The notes: generated from the letters alone by a model not told the origin. A stretch of 64,000 nt of DNA from Coffea arabica (GCF_036785885.1 NC_092326.1:1798001-1862000), one strand, 5' to 3'; counted from the stretch's first letter, positions 12,301 through 23,642 are shown. A program made the numbers and translations.

Positions 12301-13497
12301 AAAATTGCAAAACAACAACCGGTAACCAAGCTGGAATTTTGCCTTCCCATTTCGGCCAGCTCTCCATTTTCATTCTTAAAATTTCCCAAACATTTACCCA
12401 CCACAAAACACACATATAAACACATAAAACACCTCTAGCTTCATCATTCATTAGCTTAGAGGTTCAGCAACCCAACAAGTTTCACCAACGCAAGTTAACA
12501 TTTCAAGAACCACAAGCTGCAAAATCTGAAATTTTTGGCTAAGGTGCTAAGCTGGAGTTTGTTACCTTCAAGTGGGTTGTTTACTAGCTAAATGTATTGT
12601 CTAGTTTCTCAAGTTGCTCCTAGAACCACAGAGGATCAGCCGGCTCCCTTGCTCTCTGTTTCCCTCTCGGTCTGGCCAGTCACCGCAGCAGCACAGCAGC
12701 GACTGAAGATGAAGAGGGCTGGGGTTCTGGGGTTTTTCGTGAGCTTGAGATGGTTCTGTGGTTGGTGGAAGGAAGAAATAGGAAGCTGGTTTTTCTCCTT
12801 CACCCTGGTCCGAACAACCCAGTAGTAGTAGCAGCGGCAGGAGCAGCGAGAGTAGCAGCAGCAACAACGATCCTCTCCTTCCTCTTGCTCGATCTGGACA
12901 GCAGCAAGAAGTGGAGGTGGAAGCTGAAAATGGAAGCTTGAAGACTGGGTGAGTGGCTGAAGATGAGAGGCTGTTGGAGCTTGGAAGGCAGCGGTTTCTG
13001 CTTCTTCTTGCAGCAGAGGAGCAGAAGTTTAGTGGGGTAAGAAAAGGGTGGTAGCTGGTGACAAGATGGGAGGAAAATTGGGGTAGTCTAGGGAGTAGTC
13101 TAATTGACTTTTGGGCATGCTAATAATGGTGGGAAAATTTTGAATTGAATCGCGTTTACGCGCGAGAATTTTATCTACCGGTAGAAATTTCCCATTTAAC
13201 ACATTCTCAGCTTAGTTGTACATTTTTATAACCTCTACATATCCCATATTTCAACTTAGGGCTACATTGCGCGTCAGTGCGCAAAAATTTACCCTAACGC
13301 TTAGTCGAATGCGAACCGTCAAATAAATTTTTAAAAATTTATGTAAATTAAAATATAACATTTTTATAAGTGAAAACATCATTAATAATATAAATACATA
13401 TTATTAAATATAAATACATATTATTTAATAATTTCAACATTTAAATAATATTTTGATTTTAATTTTCAAAAATTAATGAAATTTTGAGATCCTCACA
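9319..13497 (-). mobile_element. Solo LTR A, 4.2 kb, long-LTR retrotransposon family
   Basis: On the - strand the element runs from TGTGAGGATC (13497) to GGGGCCGCCACA (9319). It is flanked by identical 5-bp duplications, GCAAA at 9314-9318 and 13498-13502. TG...CA ends plus a 5-bp duplication are the marks of an LTR. No second LTR, primer site or coding domain is present, so it is best explained as a solo LTR left by LTR-LTR recombination. The copy at 53994-59101 is related: both share the terminal phrase about 'ggttcgcc...gagaagtggggcc' and an internal segment (11750-11890 here, about 56395-56520 there). A 4-5 kb LTR is unusually long and points to Tat/Ogre-like Gypsy elements, which is inference. 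Open frames inside are short and chance-like. Confidence 0.85.
12109..12204. repeat. Perfect 48-bp tandem duplication in solo LTR A
   Basis: Positions 12109-12156 and 12157-12204 are identical. Each starts AAGAAAGTCAAGCC and ends AGCAGAATTTTCTC. This looks like a recent local duplication inside the LTR. Confidence 0.95.
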
Positions 13498-13502
13498 GCA
13501 AA

Positions 13503-14943
13503 GGCAAAAGAAATTTTTCGAGCTTCTGGAAACCTTAAATTCAGCTTGCCCATCAATAGGCAAAAAAACCAAATATTTTAGCATATCATGATTGCCAAAA
13601 GAAAAAAAACTTACAATTAGCTTGAACAGAATATAATGCAAAACTGAACAAAACAGGATCAGATTTTTTTTTGACAATTTCTCACCTTTTCCTTTCGTTC
13701 TTCTAATATTGCGGGTTCTTTGGACTGATTACTAGATTTTCAATAATTTCGCAATTACATAAATTAATTAAAATCAAAATTAAACCACAGCAACTTAGGC
13801 AGCAAAAAATTGACATTAAAATTGAAAAGTTCAATCAACATAATTGAGAGGGGCAAAGAAAAACCCTAGTGAAAACGGAGACATTACAGGAGAAATTACT
13901 AGTTTGTTACAAGATAAAAATAAAAAATCAGGAAGAAGACATTACGAACTTGTAATTTCTAGTTAACAACGAAATTATTACTGATTACGAACTAGTAACA
14001 ATGAAATTACTAGTTCGTAATCTAGTAACAATGAATTACGGACTAGTAACAACGAAATTACTAGTTCGTAATCTAGTAACAATGACAATACAGAGAATTT
14101 TGACCCCAATGAATTAAAAAAAATGTCAAAAAAATGAAGAGTATCAATGTTGTTTGTACATTACAAGGGCAACATAGGAGCAGAGAGTGTAAAAGATTCC
14201 ATCTTACCTTGGATTATGCAGTTTCTCCTCCTCCAAAAAACACCGTAGGTCTTGTTTAGGACGAATTCAGGCAGTTGTTTTGGAAATTAGCAGACAACGG
14301 GGAGTGATTTTGTGGAGTGAAATGGAAGTTCTTTTGTGGAGTGATCTTTTGCATTAGCAGACAACGGGAAAAGGGTTTGGGAAATGGGGAAAGTGAAATG
14401 GGGATTTTTGATAAAAAGGAACTTTTCATTAATTATTTGGGCGGGATAAATTTGACGCCGTTTGACGATGATGCTCCATCCGTTTCTACAATTTTTATTT
14501 TTTTATTTGCCACTCAATAAAATGACGCCGTCTTCTTCAGCTCATAAAACTTTGTGACGTGGTTTTGTTTTGGCCGTTGATGATGGCTCACCACATCTTG
14601 GCCATGAAAAGTTTATGAGCGGTTGTCTGACAACCGCTCCAGCCCCTCGTCCCCCACGTACGCAGGTTAGGCGGTGTTCACGTCTTTCATATGATATAAA
14701 TTTCTAGTACTTATCTTCAGCGAAGGACTGATTCAGGAAAAGACAAGACAGTACCTTAACACGTGTTGTTGTGAAAGGACAAGACAGTTTTGAATGAATG
14801 ATAATTGATAGTGTTTTTAATTAGTTTTGAATAAATAACAGTGATGTAAAATTTGAATATGAAATTCAACTTTTGCATATGTATCATGGATCTAATGCTG
14901 CACGTGTGTTATAAATTCAACGATAATAGTTTATACACTATTC
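13503..14943. other. Region upstream of the protease remnant; no firm gene
   Basis: On the - strand a possible splice donor (AAG|GTAAGATGG, near 14207-14216) and a short open stretch at 13550-13503 hint at 5' exons of the Ulp1-like gene. Neither gives a convincing reading frame. The interval also holds the hairpin repeats listed separately. From 14320 to 14700 it is unique-looking, with two short shared phrases ('gcagacaacggg'). No gene is supported. Confidence 0.35.
13941..14085. repeat. 51-bp tandem repeat, each unit a hairpin
   Basis: Units at 13984-14034 and 14035-14085 are nearly identical and are preceded by a degenerate copy at 13941-13983. In the first unit ATTACGAACTAGTAA (13984-13998) and TTACTAGTTCGTAAT (14007-14021) form a perfect 15-bp inverted repeat around 8 bases. 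The second unit has one mismatch in its stem. Confidence 0.9.
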
Positions 14944-14970
14944 ATATATATATATATATATATATATATA
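14944..14970. repeat. (AT)n microsatellite
   Basis: Uninterrupted AT dinucleotides. No associated gene. Confidence 0.95.
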
Positions 14971-15721
14971 AATGGAATCATATGTTATCATTTCTGTTAC
15001 CTCATTTTCACCAAAGTTGTCATTTCCATGATTAAGGCAATTCGATTAGCAGTTTGTTGTTGGAAGAATATTATGAAGTTGGGTAATTGTGATGTAGTTT
15101 GTACAGATCGTGGGTTTTTTAGGGGTCAAATTTTGTTGTATGCAAATACATTTATTTTTTTTTGGCTTTGGCAATGGAAAGGGTTCCTTCCATGCAATAA
15201 TGAGGCATGGCTTTTTTGCAAGATCTTTCTCTCTTATAATTTTAAAAAATTGCGTATTTTGTATATAAAATTGCTTTTTAGGCCACAACTCATTAGAAAC
15301 TCCTATATGTCCAAACTCTTTTTCTCATTAATTTTTCTAGATATTCAAGTTTTAAGCAAATAGTATCAAATTTACTCACCAAAAATAAAATGAGGCAATT
15401 AGTAGGATTCGCGTTTTGATACCTTTAAATATATCAAATGTGAGAGTCCACATGGTTTTTGTAGATCTTAAGACTCCAATTTGTGAAATAATTTGCATAT
15501 ACTAATTACGAAACTGTATGCGTGTTCAATTTCCTAGTATAGATCAAACCTGTATATATCCCATTTTAATTCATTTGTAACTTTGTCTTTTTTTTTCTTT
15601 TGTAATGTACACCGTAACTCTGTATGTGTAAGACTTCACTTTAAATATGTAAAATTTAAAGTCCGTACTTACACAACTCAAATTGTTCCAGAATTTCAAA
15701 AATCAAATCAAGCAGCCCCTT
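14971..15721. other. AT-rich intergenic stretch, nothing recognised
   Basis: A 111-codon open frame at 15028-15363 has no recognisable domain, an odd Cys/Phe/Trp-rich composition and no splice context, so I do not call it a gene. I see no transposon ends. Confidence 0.5.
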
Positions 15722-15850
15722 GTTTTTTTTTTTTTTGTCTTTTTTTTTTTTTTTTTTTTTGTAAGCGGGAGGACTCGAACCCGAGACCTCTTGCTTACAC
15801 TCCCTCCCCCCGTACCACCCAACCCAACCCTCCTCTATATAACCCCTCAT
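15722..15850 (-). mobile_element. SINE-like retroposon (tRNA-derived), - strand
   Basis: On the - strand a GC-rich head leads to GGGTTCGAGTCC (15785-15774), a good match to the Pol III B box of tRNA-like promoters, and ends in a long A-tract (T-run 15724-15762 on +). This is the layout of a short tRNA-derived SINE. No target duplication was resolved. It resembles the copy at 16490-16600. Confidence 0.6.
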
Positions 15851-15863
15851 GTATCCTCTATAT

Positions 15864-16426
15864 AACTCCTCATGTTTTAGATTAAAGTATCACCGTTAGT
15901 TTTTCCTTTAAAACTAATGGTCAGTAGTAAAAAGTTAAAGTCAAACTAATAAATTATCAAATTTATCCTTTCTCTAATTTTTTTTCTTTTTTCCTTCTCT
16001 CTCTCTCTCTCTCTCTCTGGAAGAGAAGAGATGATTTTGAAAACCAATACTTTGGCTTACAAAATCTTAATTTTCTCCAAATACAAAAGAGGTGGAAGGA
16101 AAAAAATAAATAAATAAAGATACAGATGGAAGGAAATATATAAAACAAATAAATAACAAACAAAAAATACCCAATCTTTTTTTACTACAAATATCATTAT
16201 AGGTTTTTAACCAAATCTTTAAATGGTATTTTGTAGTTCTTATTTATCTACTTTTATTTCAATTTTTTGTTTTTTATGTTTGGAGGAAAAAAAGAAGTGA
16301 TGAAAGGGTAAATTTATCAATTTGTTAGCGGATTTTGACTTTTTACTATTGATCATTAGTTTTAATAGAACAAATGGTGACATATTAAGAGGTATACATA
16401 GATTTTTAAATCATAAGGGGTCATGT
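15864..16426. mobile_element. Inverted-repeat element (MITE-like)
   Basis: About 110 bp at 15864-15972 is matched in inverse orientation at 16302-16426 with scattered mismatches. Paired phrases include 'aaaactaatggtcagtagtaa' and its complement near 16346-16366. The core is AT-rich with a (CT)n run at 15995-16018. No coding capacity is seen. The outer right sequence (to about 16475) has no left partner, which the neighbouring SINE-like copy may have replaced. The class is uncertain. Confidence 0.55.
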
Positions 16427-16489
16427 CATAAAGTACCAAACCACATAGGGAGAATGGTAATTTATCCTAAAAAATTGCCAAGAGTTCCT

Positions 16490-16600
16490 TCTTTTTTTTT
16501 TTTTTTTTTTTTTTTTCTTTTTTGCTTTTTAGTGTAAGTGAGAGGGGTATTCGAATCCTGAGATCTCTTATTTACACTTTCTCCCCCAATCCAGGTAACC
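16490..16600 (-). mobile_element. Second SINE-like retroposon, - strand
   Basis: It has the same design as 15722-15850: an A-tract on the - strand (T-run 16492-16516) and a B-box-like GGATTCGAATACC near 16557-16545, followed by similar 'gtgtaaataagagatct' sequence. It is more diverged from a tRNA-like promoter than its neighbour. Confidence 0.5.
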
Positions 16601-16657
16601 CATCCTTTCCTTCAATTGCTAAGTGTTTGTGTCTTCTTTTATTCACAAAATTTTAAA

Positions 16658-18057
16658 GGGAAAAATGACCAAATTTGTCCTTAAACTTTTTATTAATTTC
16701 GATTTATTCCCTCATTTTTGTTTTCGGATTTGATCCCTAAACTTATGTTATGGTTCCAATTAAGGATTTTTATGGTGGCGCTATTAGGAAAAATAGATCA
16801 AACTCCTCATTGATCAATTAAATAGGAATATTTTAGGAATTTTAGATATCTCTTCCCTCTATTATCAATCCCCACCACCTGCCACCCATCTCCTCCTTCT
16901 TCACTCACCCCACCTCTCTTTCCCCTCCCTCTATCATGTCAGTAATCATGTTGTTATTTTTCCCCCGCCTGCCATTCCCAGTGTTTGCCTAGTCTTAGCG
17001 AACAATTTGCCTGGTTCATATTCAATCCATTGCAGCGTGACTTCTTCGCGCTTGATTCATCACTGAACAATTAAAAGTTTTGAAATCCCATTTACCGACC
17101 TTCTCTTTGGGGGATTGTGGGAAGTGGGAACCATTTGCCATCAAGTTAGCTTAAGTCGTTGGTTAAGCAGAAAATTCCATCTGGAAGGAATCCAATCGCA
17201 ATAACTAGTTCTTCTCATCTCAGAATGATCAAACAGGGAAACAAATGATGATTAAGGAAAAGAATGGATAAATGTAATCCAACCATGTGTCCATTGAGAT
17301 CATAGGATTTGAAGGAGAGATCTACTGGACGAGTTAATTGGAGACATAGAACTCAAATAAGAGTTCCCCTTTTTTTTTGACTTTGGCAAACGAAGAAATT
17401 GCCACAAAACACTTGCATACAGTTTTGGGATAGAGTGTGCTTTGCCCGAACAAACTACAAGCTAAGTCCCACGCACCTCCCCCGCACCCCCCCAAAAAAA
17501 AATTACTTCTTAGAAAATATTACCAACCAAAAGAAAAAACGCGGGAAAAAAGAGAGTAAAAGTAAAGCAGCAGCAGCTGCTGCACGTACCAGCCGAAAAA
17601 TAGCCTGAAAAATCAGCTAAGCATCAGATCCAGGCGAATGATACTGGCGACTTTCATATCAGAAGATTTTTTTGAAATTAATTGCCTGGTCCACTTTTTA
17701 GCAATCGGATCCAGCCAAGAAGCTGACTTGCTTCTCTTTGTTTTGATGGTTTTTTTTTTTTTTGTCTTTTTCCCTCGCTGAGACCAGGCAAACACTAGGA
17801 ATGGTATTTTTCCCTCGCCTGCCACCCGTCTCCTCCTTCTCTCACCCCACCTCTCTTTCTCTATCTAAAGTTTCTAAAATACTCTTGTTTAATTGGTTAA
17901 TGAGGAGTTTGATTAATTTTTCCTGGTGGCGCTGCCGCCGTAAAAATCCGTAATTGGAACTATAATATAAGTTTATGGATCAAATTGGCCAAAAACAAAA
18001 ATTAAGGATTAAATTGATATTAATAAAAAGTTCAGGGATGAATTTGACCATTTTTCC
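16658..18057. mobile_element. Mutator-like non-autonomous element, 1.4 kb
   Basis: The element has long terminal inverted repeats. GGGAAAAATGACC at 16658 pairs with the complement of ...CATTTTTCC ending at 18057, and pairing continues, with gaps, for over 200 bp on each side; inner parts such as 'agtgtttgcctagtc' near 16980 also have inverse partners near 17790. It is flanked by the same 9-bp word, AATTTTAAA, at 16649-16657 and 18058-18066. A 9-bp duplication with long inverted repeats is characteristic of Mutator-like elements. No transposase is present. The middle (17000-17760) is non-coding, with a CAG/CTG-rich patch at 17564-17583. It ends about 320 bp before the DOX1 start codon and so forms part of that gene's upstream region. 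Confidence 0.85.
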
Positions 18058-18279
18058 AATTTTAAATTTCCCATGTTGTCGTTGATCTTCTCCTTTCAAG
18101 CTTACTTATGTGGGAAGATATTATAATTGTAGGCGGTAGGTGTGGCTTGTTGCTTGTGAAGACTAATGCCAAATGTGCATGTCATATGTCAACAAAAGCC
18201 ACCAATGCATCATGTACACCTAAATTTTGCTAATTATTATTGTCCCACATGTATCACACAAATTGTTACACTCTAGCGC

Positions 18280-18287
18280 TTTATAAG
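18280..18287 (+). promoter_or_regulatory. Possible TATA element of DOX1
   Basis: TTTATAAG lies about 95 bp before the DOX1 ATG, upstream of the (AT)n tract. DOX3 does not share it: the two 5' flanks match only from about 'ttgcaacttggag' onward. It is a weak call from position and wording alone. Confidence 0.3.
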
Positions 18288-18302
18288 CTTGCAACTTGGA
18301 GC

Positions 18303-18305
<3 letters not shown>

Positions 18306-18345
<40 letters not shown>
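18306..18345. repeat. (AT)n microsatellite in the DOX1 5' flank
   Basis: About 20 AT units, 34 bp before the DOX1 start codon. DOX3 has a shorter (AT)n tract in the same place (63706-63733), so it is inherited from their common ancestor. Confidence 0.95.
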
Positions 18346-18347
<2 letters not shown>

Positions 18348-18378
18348 ATATTGGTAGAGATTTACACAAACCACAAAT

Positions 18379-21076
18379 ATGGAATCTAGTATGATAAAGT
18401 TGGGAGGCTCTCTAAAGGTACCCTATGTTCAGGAGTTGGCTAAGGAGAAATTTGCATCAGTTCCACCCCGATACATACGACCTGACCCAACCAAACTTCA
18501 TGGGGTCTCCACAGAGGAAATCCCAGTAATTGACATGCAAAGGTTGCTTTCTGATGAATCAGTGAATCCAGAGCTTGAAAAGTTGCATTTTGCCTGCAAA
18601 GAATGGGGCTTCTTCCAGGTTTGTCAGTTTGTATTTGTTTGGCCTAATAAGGGAGTCTGATTGTAATAGTATTTGCTCAAAGTCTACTAGTGATTTCAAT
18701 TTGGTTTTTACCACAACTTTTAACTTACTTTCAAGGGAATAAATTAATTCTGAAATATTTATTATGCTAATAACTATGACTTTTCAGGACTTGTAGGTAA
18801 ATGATACATCTTGCCACAAATATTTTTTTTCATATTGAAATGTTTTTTTTTCTTGTAATTATCCAGAAATTTTATGCCAAAAGCAAGCATGCCTACTCTA
18901 ATATATGAACTCATTTGGTTTTCTCTAGTAGTAGTCCATAATGCATGACTAGAATGTAATAGGGGTGATCTTCTTTGAATTGTTATACGAGGACAATCAT
19001 CTAATTTAAATGGATATACATGCCCGCTGTTAAAATGGAGGAGTGTTATAATAGTCGGCACCAAATAATTAGTGACTGTACAATTTGTCGTCAGCTGATT
19101 AATCATGGAGTGAGCTCTTCCTTAGTGGACAAACTGAAACTAGAGATGCAAAAGTTTTTCAATTTGAGGATTGAAGAGAAGATGAGATTCGCCCAAGAAC
19201 CGGGCGATGTAGAAGGATATGGACAGGCCTTTGTTGTATCTGAGGAACAAAAACTTGACTGGGGTGACATGTTTTACATGGTCGCTCTGCCAACTCACTT
19301 GAGAAAACCTCATTTACTTCCCAAGCTTCCTCTTCCATTCAGGTACAAGAAAATTTGCACACACATTCATATCATTGTATTTAGGGTGAGTTTGATTAAA
19401 CTGAAGTTTGAAAATTGAAATATGAAATTTGAAACCTAAAGTTATTGAATTGTCAAGTATTAAATTAAATACATTTGAGTGTGTTATATTCGGTAATAAG
19501 TGAATAGTTTATCACTTATTTTTTAGAGCAAGTTTTTCCTCGAAAATTCAATAGTATTTAATTAATTCAGATGTTCAATTTTTGATTATTAAACGCGTTT
19601 AAATATATAAAGATCTGAATACATTAACTTTTAAGTGCTAAATTGCGTTGTCAAACACACGAGAACTATAGTAATATCACAAACAGTATGACTTTTGAAA
19701 GTCATAAATGTCTAAAATTCTCTACACTTGTCTAAAATTTTAAAATTTTGTGAGTGAAAACACTTAAAAGCCAGGGATAAGATGATCATAGACTAGTCAT
19801 AGGTTAAGAAAATAAGTGGTTAGTAGCAGTTTGTAACTTTGCAAATCATAGTACCTGTAATCTTTCTATTTTCCTTTACATAAATTGTCTACATATTGAT
19901 ATATAAAGAAACTGAAAGTCTTGAATTGAAATTGTATAGAGATATAATGATGGTGTTTATGATTCATAAACTGGACTTACAATAAGAGACATTATTTAAG
20001 TGTGGCGGCTTGATTCTTTCTTGTATTTTAATTGATGGAAAAATGAACATTTTGGTTCTTTATTATAGCAGTTGTGGTTGATTTGGTTCTTTATGTTTTA
20101 CCGCTTCCTAATTTAATCCTTATTTCGTTTGCTCCTTTATTTCTACAGTGGAAAATTAGGAGAGGGGAAATCGATAGATTGGAGATTGGGACTTGTTGGA
20201 TTCTTTTTTTTCATTTTTATTTTTGTTAAAAAAGATGATAACCACTCAATTATTCTTTATTCTAGGTCACAATTTGTTTATAAATGTATTCCATTGATGA
20301 TTAAGATGCTTTATTCAGAAAAAAAAAATTGATAATGCTGGTAGGTAGCCCGCCAGAACAAACATATAATTGGTTTACAGAAAAAAGCTTTTACATATAA
20401 TTGAAACCGAAGAGAAAATAATAAAGCCAAATGTTGTTACATGAAAAATTGTAGCAGAGGATATCCGGGTGCATGCAATATATATATATATATATTATGC
20501 AGATGCATTTATTTGGAAGTCGTATTGTCTTAGGGGCCGATGTACGACATGAAACATGGAATGTTATCCCTTCAATAAATTCCACGTGTAATGATCAAGA
20601 CAACTTATCACCCACCAAGTGTCCTAAGGATTGAATATTTTGATCATTATCTCTCTTAAAGTCTCCACATGATAGGCCTTTTCTTCTTCTTATTTTTTTT
20701 TTCCCTTGGACTCATTCTTAATGGTTTTCCAACATTTCTCTTTTTTTTAATCATATGGTTATTGGCCACCCAATGACTTAGAGTCTTGGTGGGGTGGGAG
20801 GTTAAAGATTCAAATCTTACCTTCCATCACTTTGCTACTATATGTAGTTTTTCAAATCTATATGAGTGCGTAAATTTGATTCAATGGTGATTCAATTTCC
20901 GTCGATTTTCCAATAGATTCAGTTTAGCCTCTCCCTAGAATAGATTAGAGTAGGAATAGTCTGATCCGATGGTGATTCAATACCCGTCGATTTCCCAATA
21001 GATTCAGTTGAGTCTTCCCCTAGAATAGGTTAGACTAGGAATAGAGTAGATCATGAAGATTGACAAAAAATAAATT

Positions 21077-21124
<48 letters not shown>

Positions 21125-23642
21125 TGGAAAACATATCCTCTCTTGCTTTTCTTAAAGGTACAATTTCAAAAACCTCCCCTCAGGTTTCTAATAATTTCAT
21201 TGAGCTCCCTCGAGGTTATAAAAATAACATTTACCTCCTTTGCCCACATAAAATGACAATATTAGTTTTAACATTTTAATAAACTCTCTTGTTAGATATA
21301 CTTTTACAAAGAATGGCATTAATAATTATTTTTCTTTTCTTTTGCTATTCTTATTCCTCCTTTTATATTTTTGCCAATAAAACCATAAAATATAAACATT
21401 GACACCATAAATATTGTACTAGTGACATTTTTATGACATTGAATGTGATCTAATTTTTACATGCTGTTTTTTTTGTGGTACCAAAAGCAACATTAACTCA
21501 AAAAAAAGCCCAAAATTGCTACCACGCTGTGATAGTTCCACCAATCCAAATTTCTACAAACTTTAAAAGAATTATGATGGCATTTTCTTTTTCAAATTAA
21601 AAAATACATACCCTGGTAAATCACCATTAAAAGTAGTTTATCATAGTGATAGAACTAGTGTCATCTTTGCTTATCAAATAATAAATATGGCATTAAAAAC
21701 TTCACACTCTTTTTGTATATGTGTTAAACATGTTACGATTGTTCTGAAAAGTAATTCAAACGTTTTAAGTTGAGGGCATTTTAGGATATTCATTAAAAAT
21801 TTTGACCAAGTCTAAGGTTTGGTTACCAAAAGTGTCAAATTAGGGGAGGTAGGTGTAATTTTTATATCTTAAGGGAGTTCGGTGAAATTGTTAAAAATCT
21901 TAGAGGAGGTTTTTGAAATTATACCTTTCTAAAATTAATAAGCCATGTCACCGTGAGATGATGATAAAACATCCATCCTTGCATGCATCAAAAATTAGTT
22001 AACATCTAAAGCATTGTGCATTGTTATTATATATTGGATATTCTTTACTTTTTATTTACATTTTTTTAACATCGTAGAGAAACTCTAGATCAGTACTCAA
22101 GGGAATTGAAAATCCTTGCCATCAAGGTCCTTGAGCAAATGACAAAAGCATTAGGAATGAAGCTTGAAGATATGACAATGCTTTTTCAAGAAGGGATGCA
22201 ATCAATGAGGATGAACTATTGTCCTCCATGTCCCCAACCTGAGCTAGTGATGGGCCTTTGCCCCCACTCTGATGCCGTTGGGCTTACCATATTACTTCAA
22301 GTCAATGAAGTGGAAGGCCTCCAAATCAAAAAGGCTGGTGCTTGGGTTCCTGTTGTACCATTTCCTAATGCATTCATTGTCAATGTCGGAGACATTTTAG
22401 AGGTAATCATGCTCAAAACCCTTTCTCCAAAGATGCAATGTGAATATGAACAATCTCTTCAAATTGCTTTTCTGTTTATATAATTACAACATCTATCTAG
22501 TTTTTGGCCTCCCTTATGAGATATTTTAAAATTGGTTTTTACAATTATGAACATATATGGAAACTAGAATGTCTTTCCCATATTTTAATAGGATTCAAGA
22601 GATAATCTTTCCGATTATGATTAGTATGCCTACACTAGGTTGATGTAAGACTAATTATCAACTTGCACCGCCTAGAAAATGAGGCCAGGTCAAAGTGTAG
22701 TTTTCATCCCAAAATTTAACTTTTGACAAATTTGTGCCTAAACTTCTAACTTTGGCTACTTTGTCGGAGTTAAACGAATGTTGTCTATTGATAGGAAATT
22801 AAGTACTTTAATGAAATACGTATCTTTGTAAAGTAAAAAAAAAAGCATAAAATATATGGATGAAAAGGTCTTTATATTGAAAAAGTAGTTTTATTCATAT
22901 TAGTAACCAACTTAATTGATTAATTACTTCATTATTCGAGTAATATTTCCCAAGAATGTAAAACTTGGGCATAATAATGTCAAAAATTAGTATTGTACAT
23001 GCCCTTACACCCCCACCCTCCAAATCATTGCTTACCTGTGATGTACGAGTGGTGAAATTCAAACTACTTTCCTTTCATCGCTTTGAAAAAGTACTTGCTC
23101 TTTTTTCCAACAAATTTGTTTTGATTTGCAGAAAGAAATTTACTTTTAGTCTTGATTTCAATGCTAATTACACGAGTTACCTACAAATCATGTCCTGGAT
23201 TTATCAGGGTATAGCTTCTGAATTCTGTCTCCAATTTTTTGGGGCATAATAGTAGTTATAGGTGGACTCACAAGATTACCCTGTTAACCGTATTCTATTA
23301 TTGAGCCTAATTAAACTTTTATAAGAATGTATGCTACACAGTACACAGTTGGCAATAATGTGACGTTTTTGAACTGAGATGCAGATTGTGACAAATGGGA
23401 TTTACAAGAGCGTTGAGCATCGGGCAACTGTGAATTTGCACAACGAAAGGCTTTCCGTTGCAACGTTTCTTGTCCCAAAACTGGGCGGTCATATGGGTCC
23501 AGCGCCAAGTCTTATCACCCCTGAAAATCCAGCAATTTTCAGAAGAATTAGTATGATTGACTATTTAAAAGCGTTATTTTCCCGTGAACTAGATGGGAAA
23601 TCATTCGTTGACGCAATGAGGACCCAAATCGAAGACTTTTAG
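18379..23642 (+). CDS. 2-oxoglutarate/Fe(II) dioxygenase, SRG1-like (DOX1)
   Basis: Exons are 18379-18618, 19095-19342, 22078-22402 and 23385-23642, all with GT/AG introns, giving 356 residues, the usual length of SRG1-like and codeine-O-demethylase-like enzymes. Residues 1-160 form the DIOX_N region ([30 protein letters not shown]). Residues about 205-305 form the catalytic double-stranded beta-helix. Iron ligands H226, D228 ([11 protein letters not shown]) and H283 (SVEHR) are present, as is the 2-oxoglutarate RxS pair R293/S295 (ERLSVATF). The usual NYYPPC motif reads NYCPPC (209-214), with Cys in place of the second Tyr. Such cytosolic enzymes oxidise small specialised metabolites, often alkaloids, flavonoids or hormones, using 2-oxoglutarate, O2 and Fe(II). 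The substrate cannot be told from sequence. The start is the first in-frame ATG and matches the DOX3 start. Intron 2 (2.7 kb) holds a SINE-like copy, a (CT)n tract and a MITE. DOX2 and DOX3 are paralogues downstream. Confidence 0.95.
20755..21053 (+). mobile_element. SINE-like retroposon with 85-bp tail duplication
   Basis: This lies in DOX1 intron 2. A tRNA-like head (TAGAGTCTTGG, then B-box-like AGATTCAAATCT near 20805-20820) resembles the SINE in DOX2 intron 1 (50114-50270). Downstream, 20884-20968 is repeated at 20969-21053 with several substitutions (both start ATGGTGATTCAAT). No A-tail or target duplication was resolved. Confidence 0.5.
21083..21120. repeat. (TC)n microsatellite
   Basis: Nineteen TC units in DOX1 intron 2. 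Confidence 0.95.
21157..21925. mobile_element. Inverted-repeat MITE in DOX1 intron 2
   Basis: The left end GGTACAATTTCAAAAACCTC (21157) pairs with the complement of the right end (...GAAATTATACC at 21925). Similarity extends about 90 bp inward on both arms. The flanks are TTTCTTAAA (21148-21156) and TTTCTAAAA (21926-21934), 8 of 9 identical, which suggests a 9-bp target duplication and a Mutator-like origin. The 770-bp body has no coding capacity. It is entirely intronic and should be spliced out. Confidence 0.75.

Noticed and set aside
12592-12941. Ser/Leu-rich and Gly/Val-rich frames on both strands
   Set aside because: Caused by CAG/GCA-rich sequence inside solo LTR A; no domain.
13941-14085. 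CRISPR-like array
   Set aside because: Units are directly adjacent with no unique spacers, and the sequence is plant nuclear DNA.
15028-15363. 111-codon frame
   Set aside because: No known domain, odd composition, no neighbouring exons.
15770-15800. Possible tRNA gene (B-box-like match)
   Set aside because: Only a promoter box and an A-tail are present, without a cloverleaf; fits a SINE.
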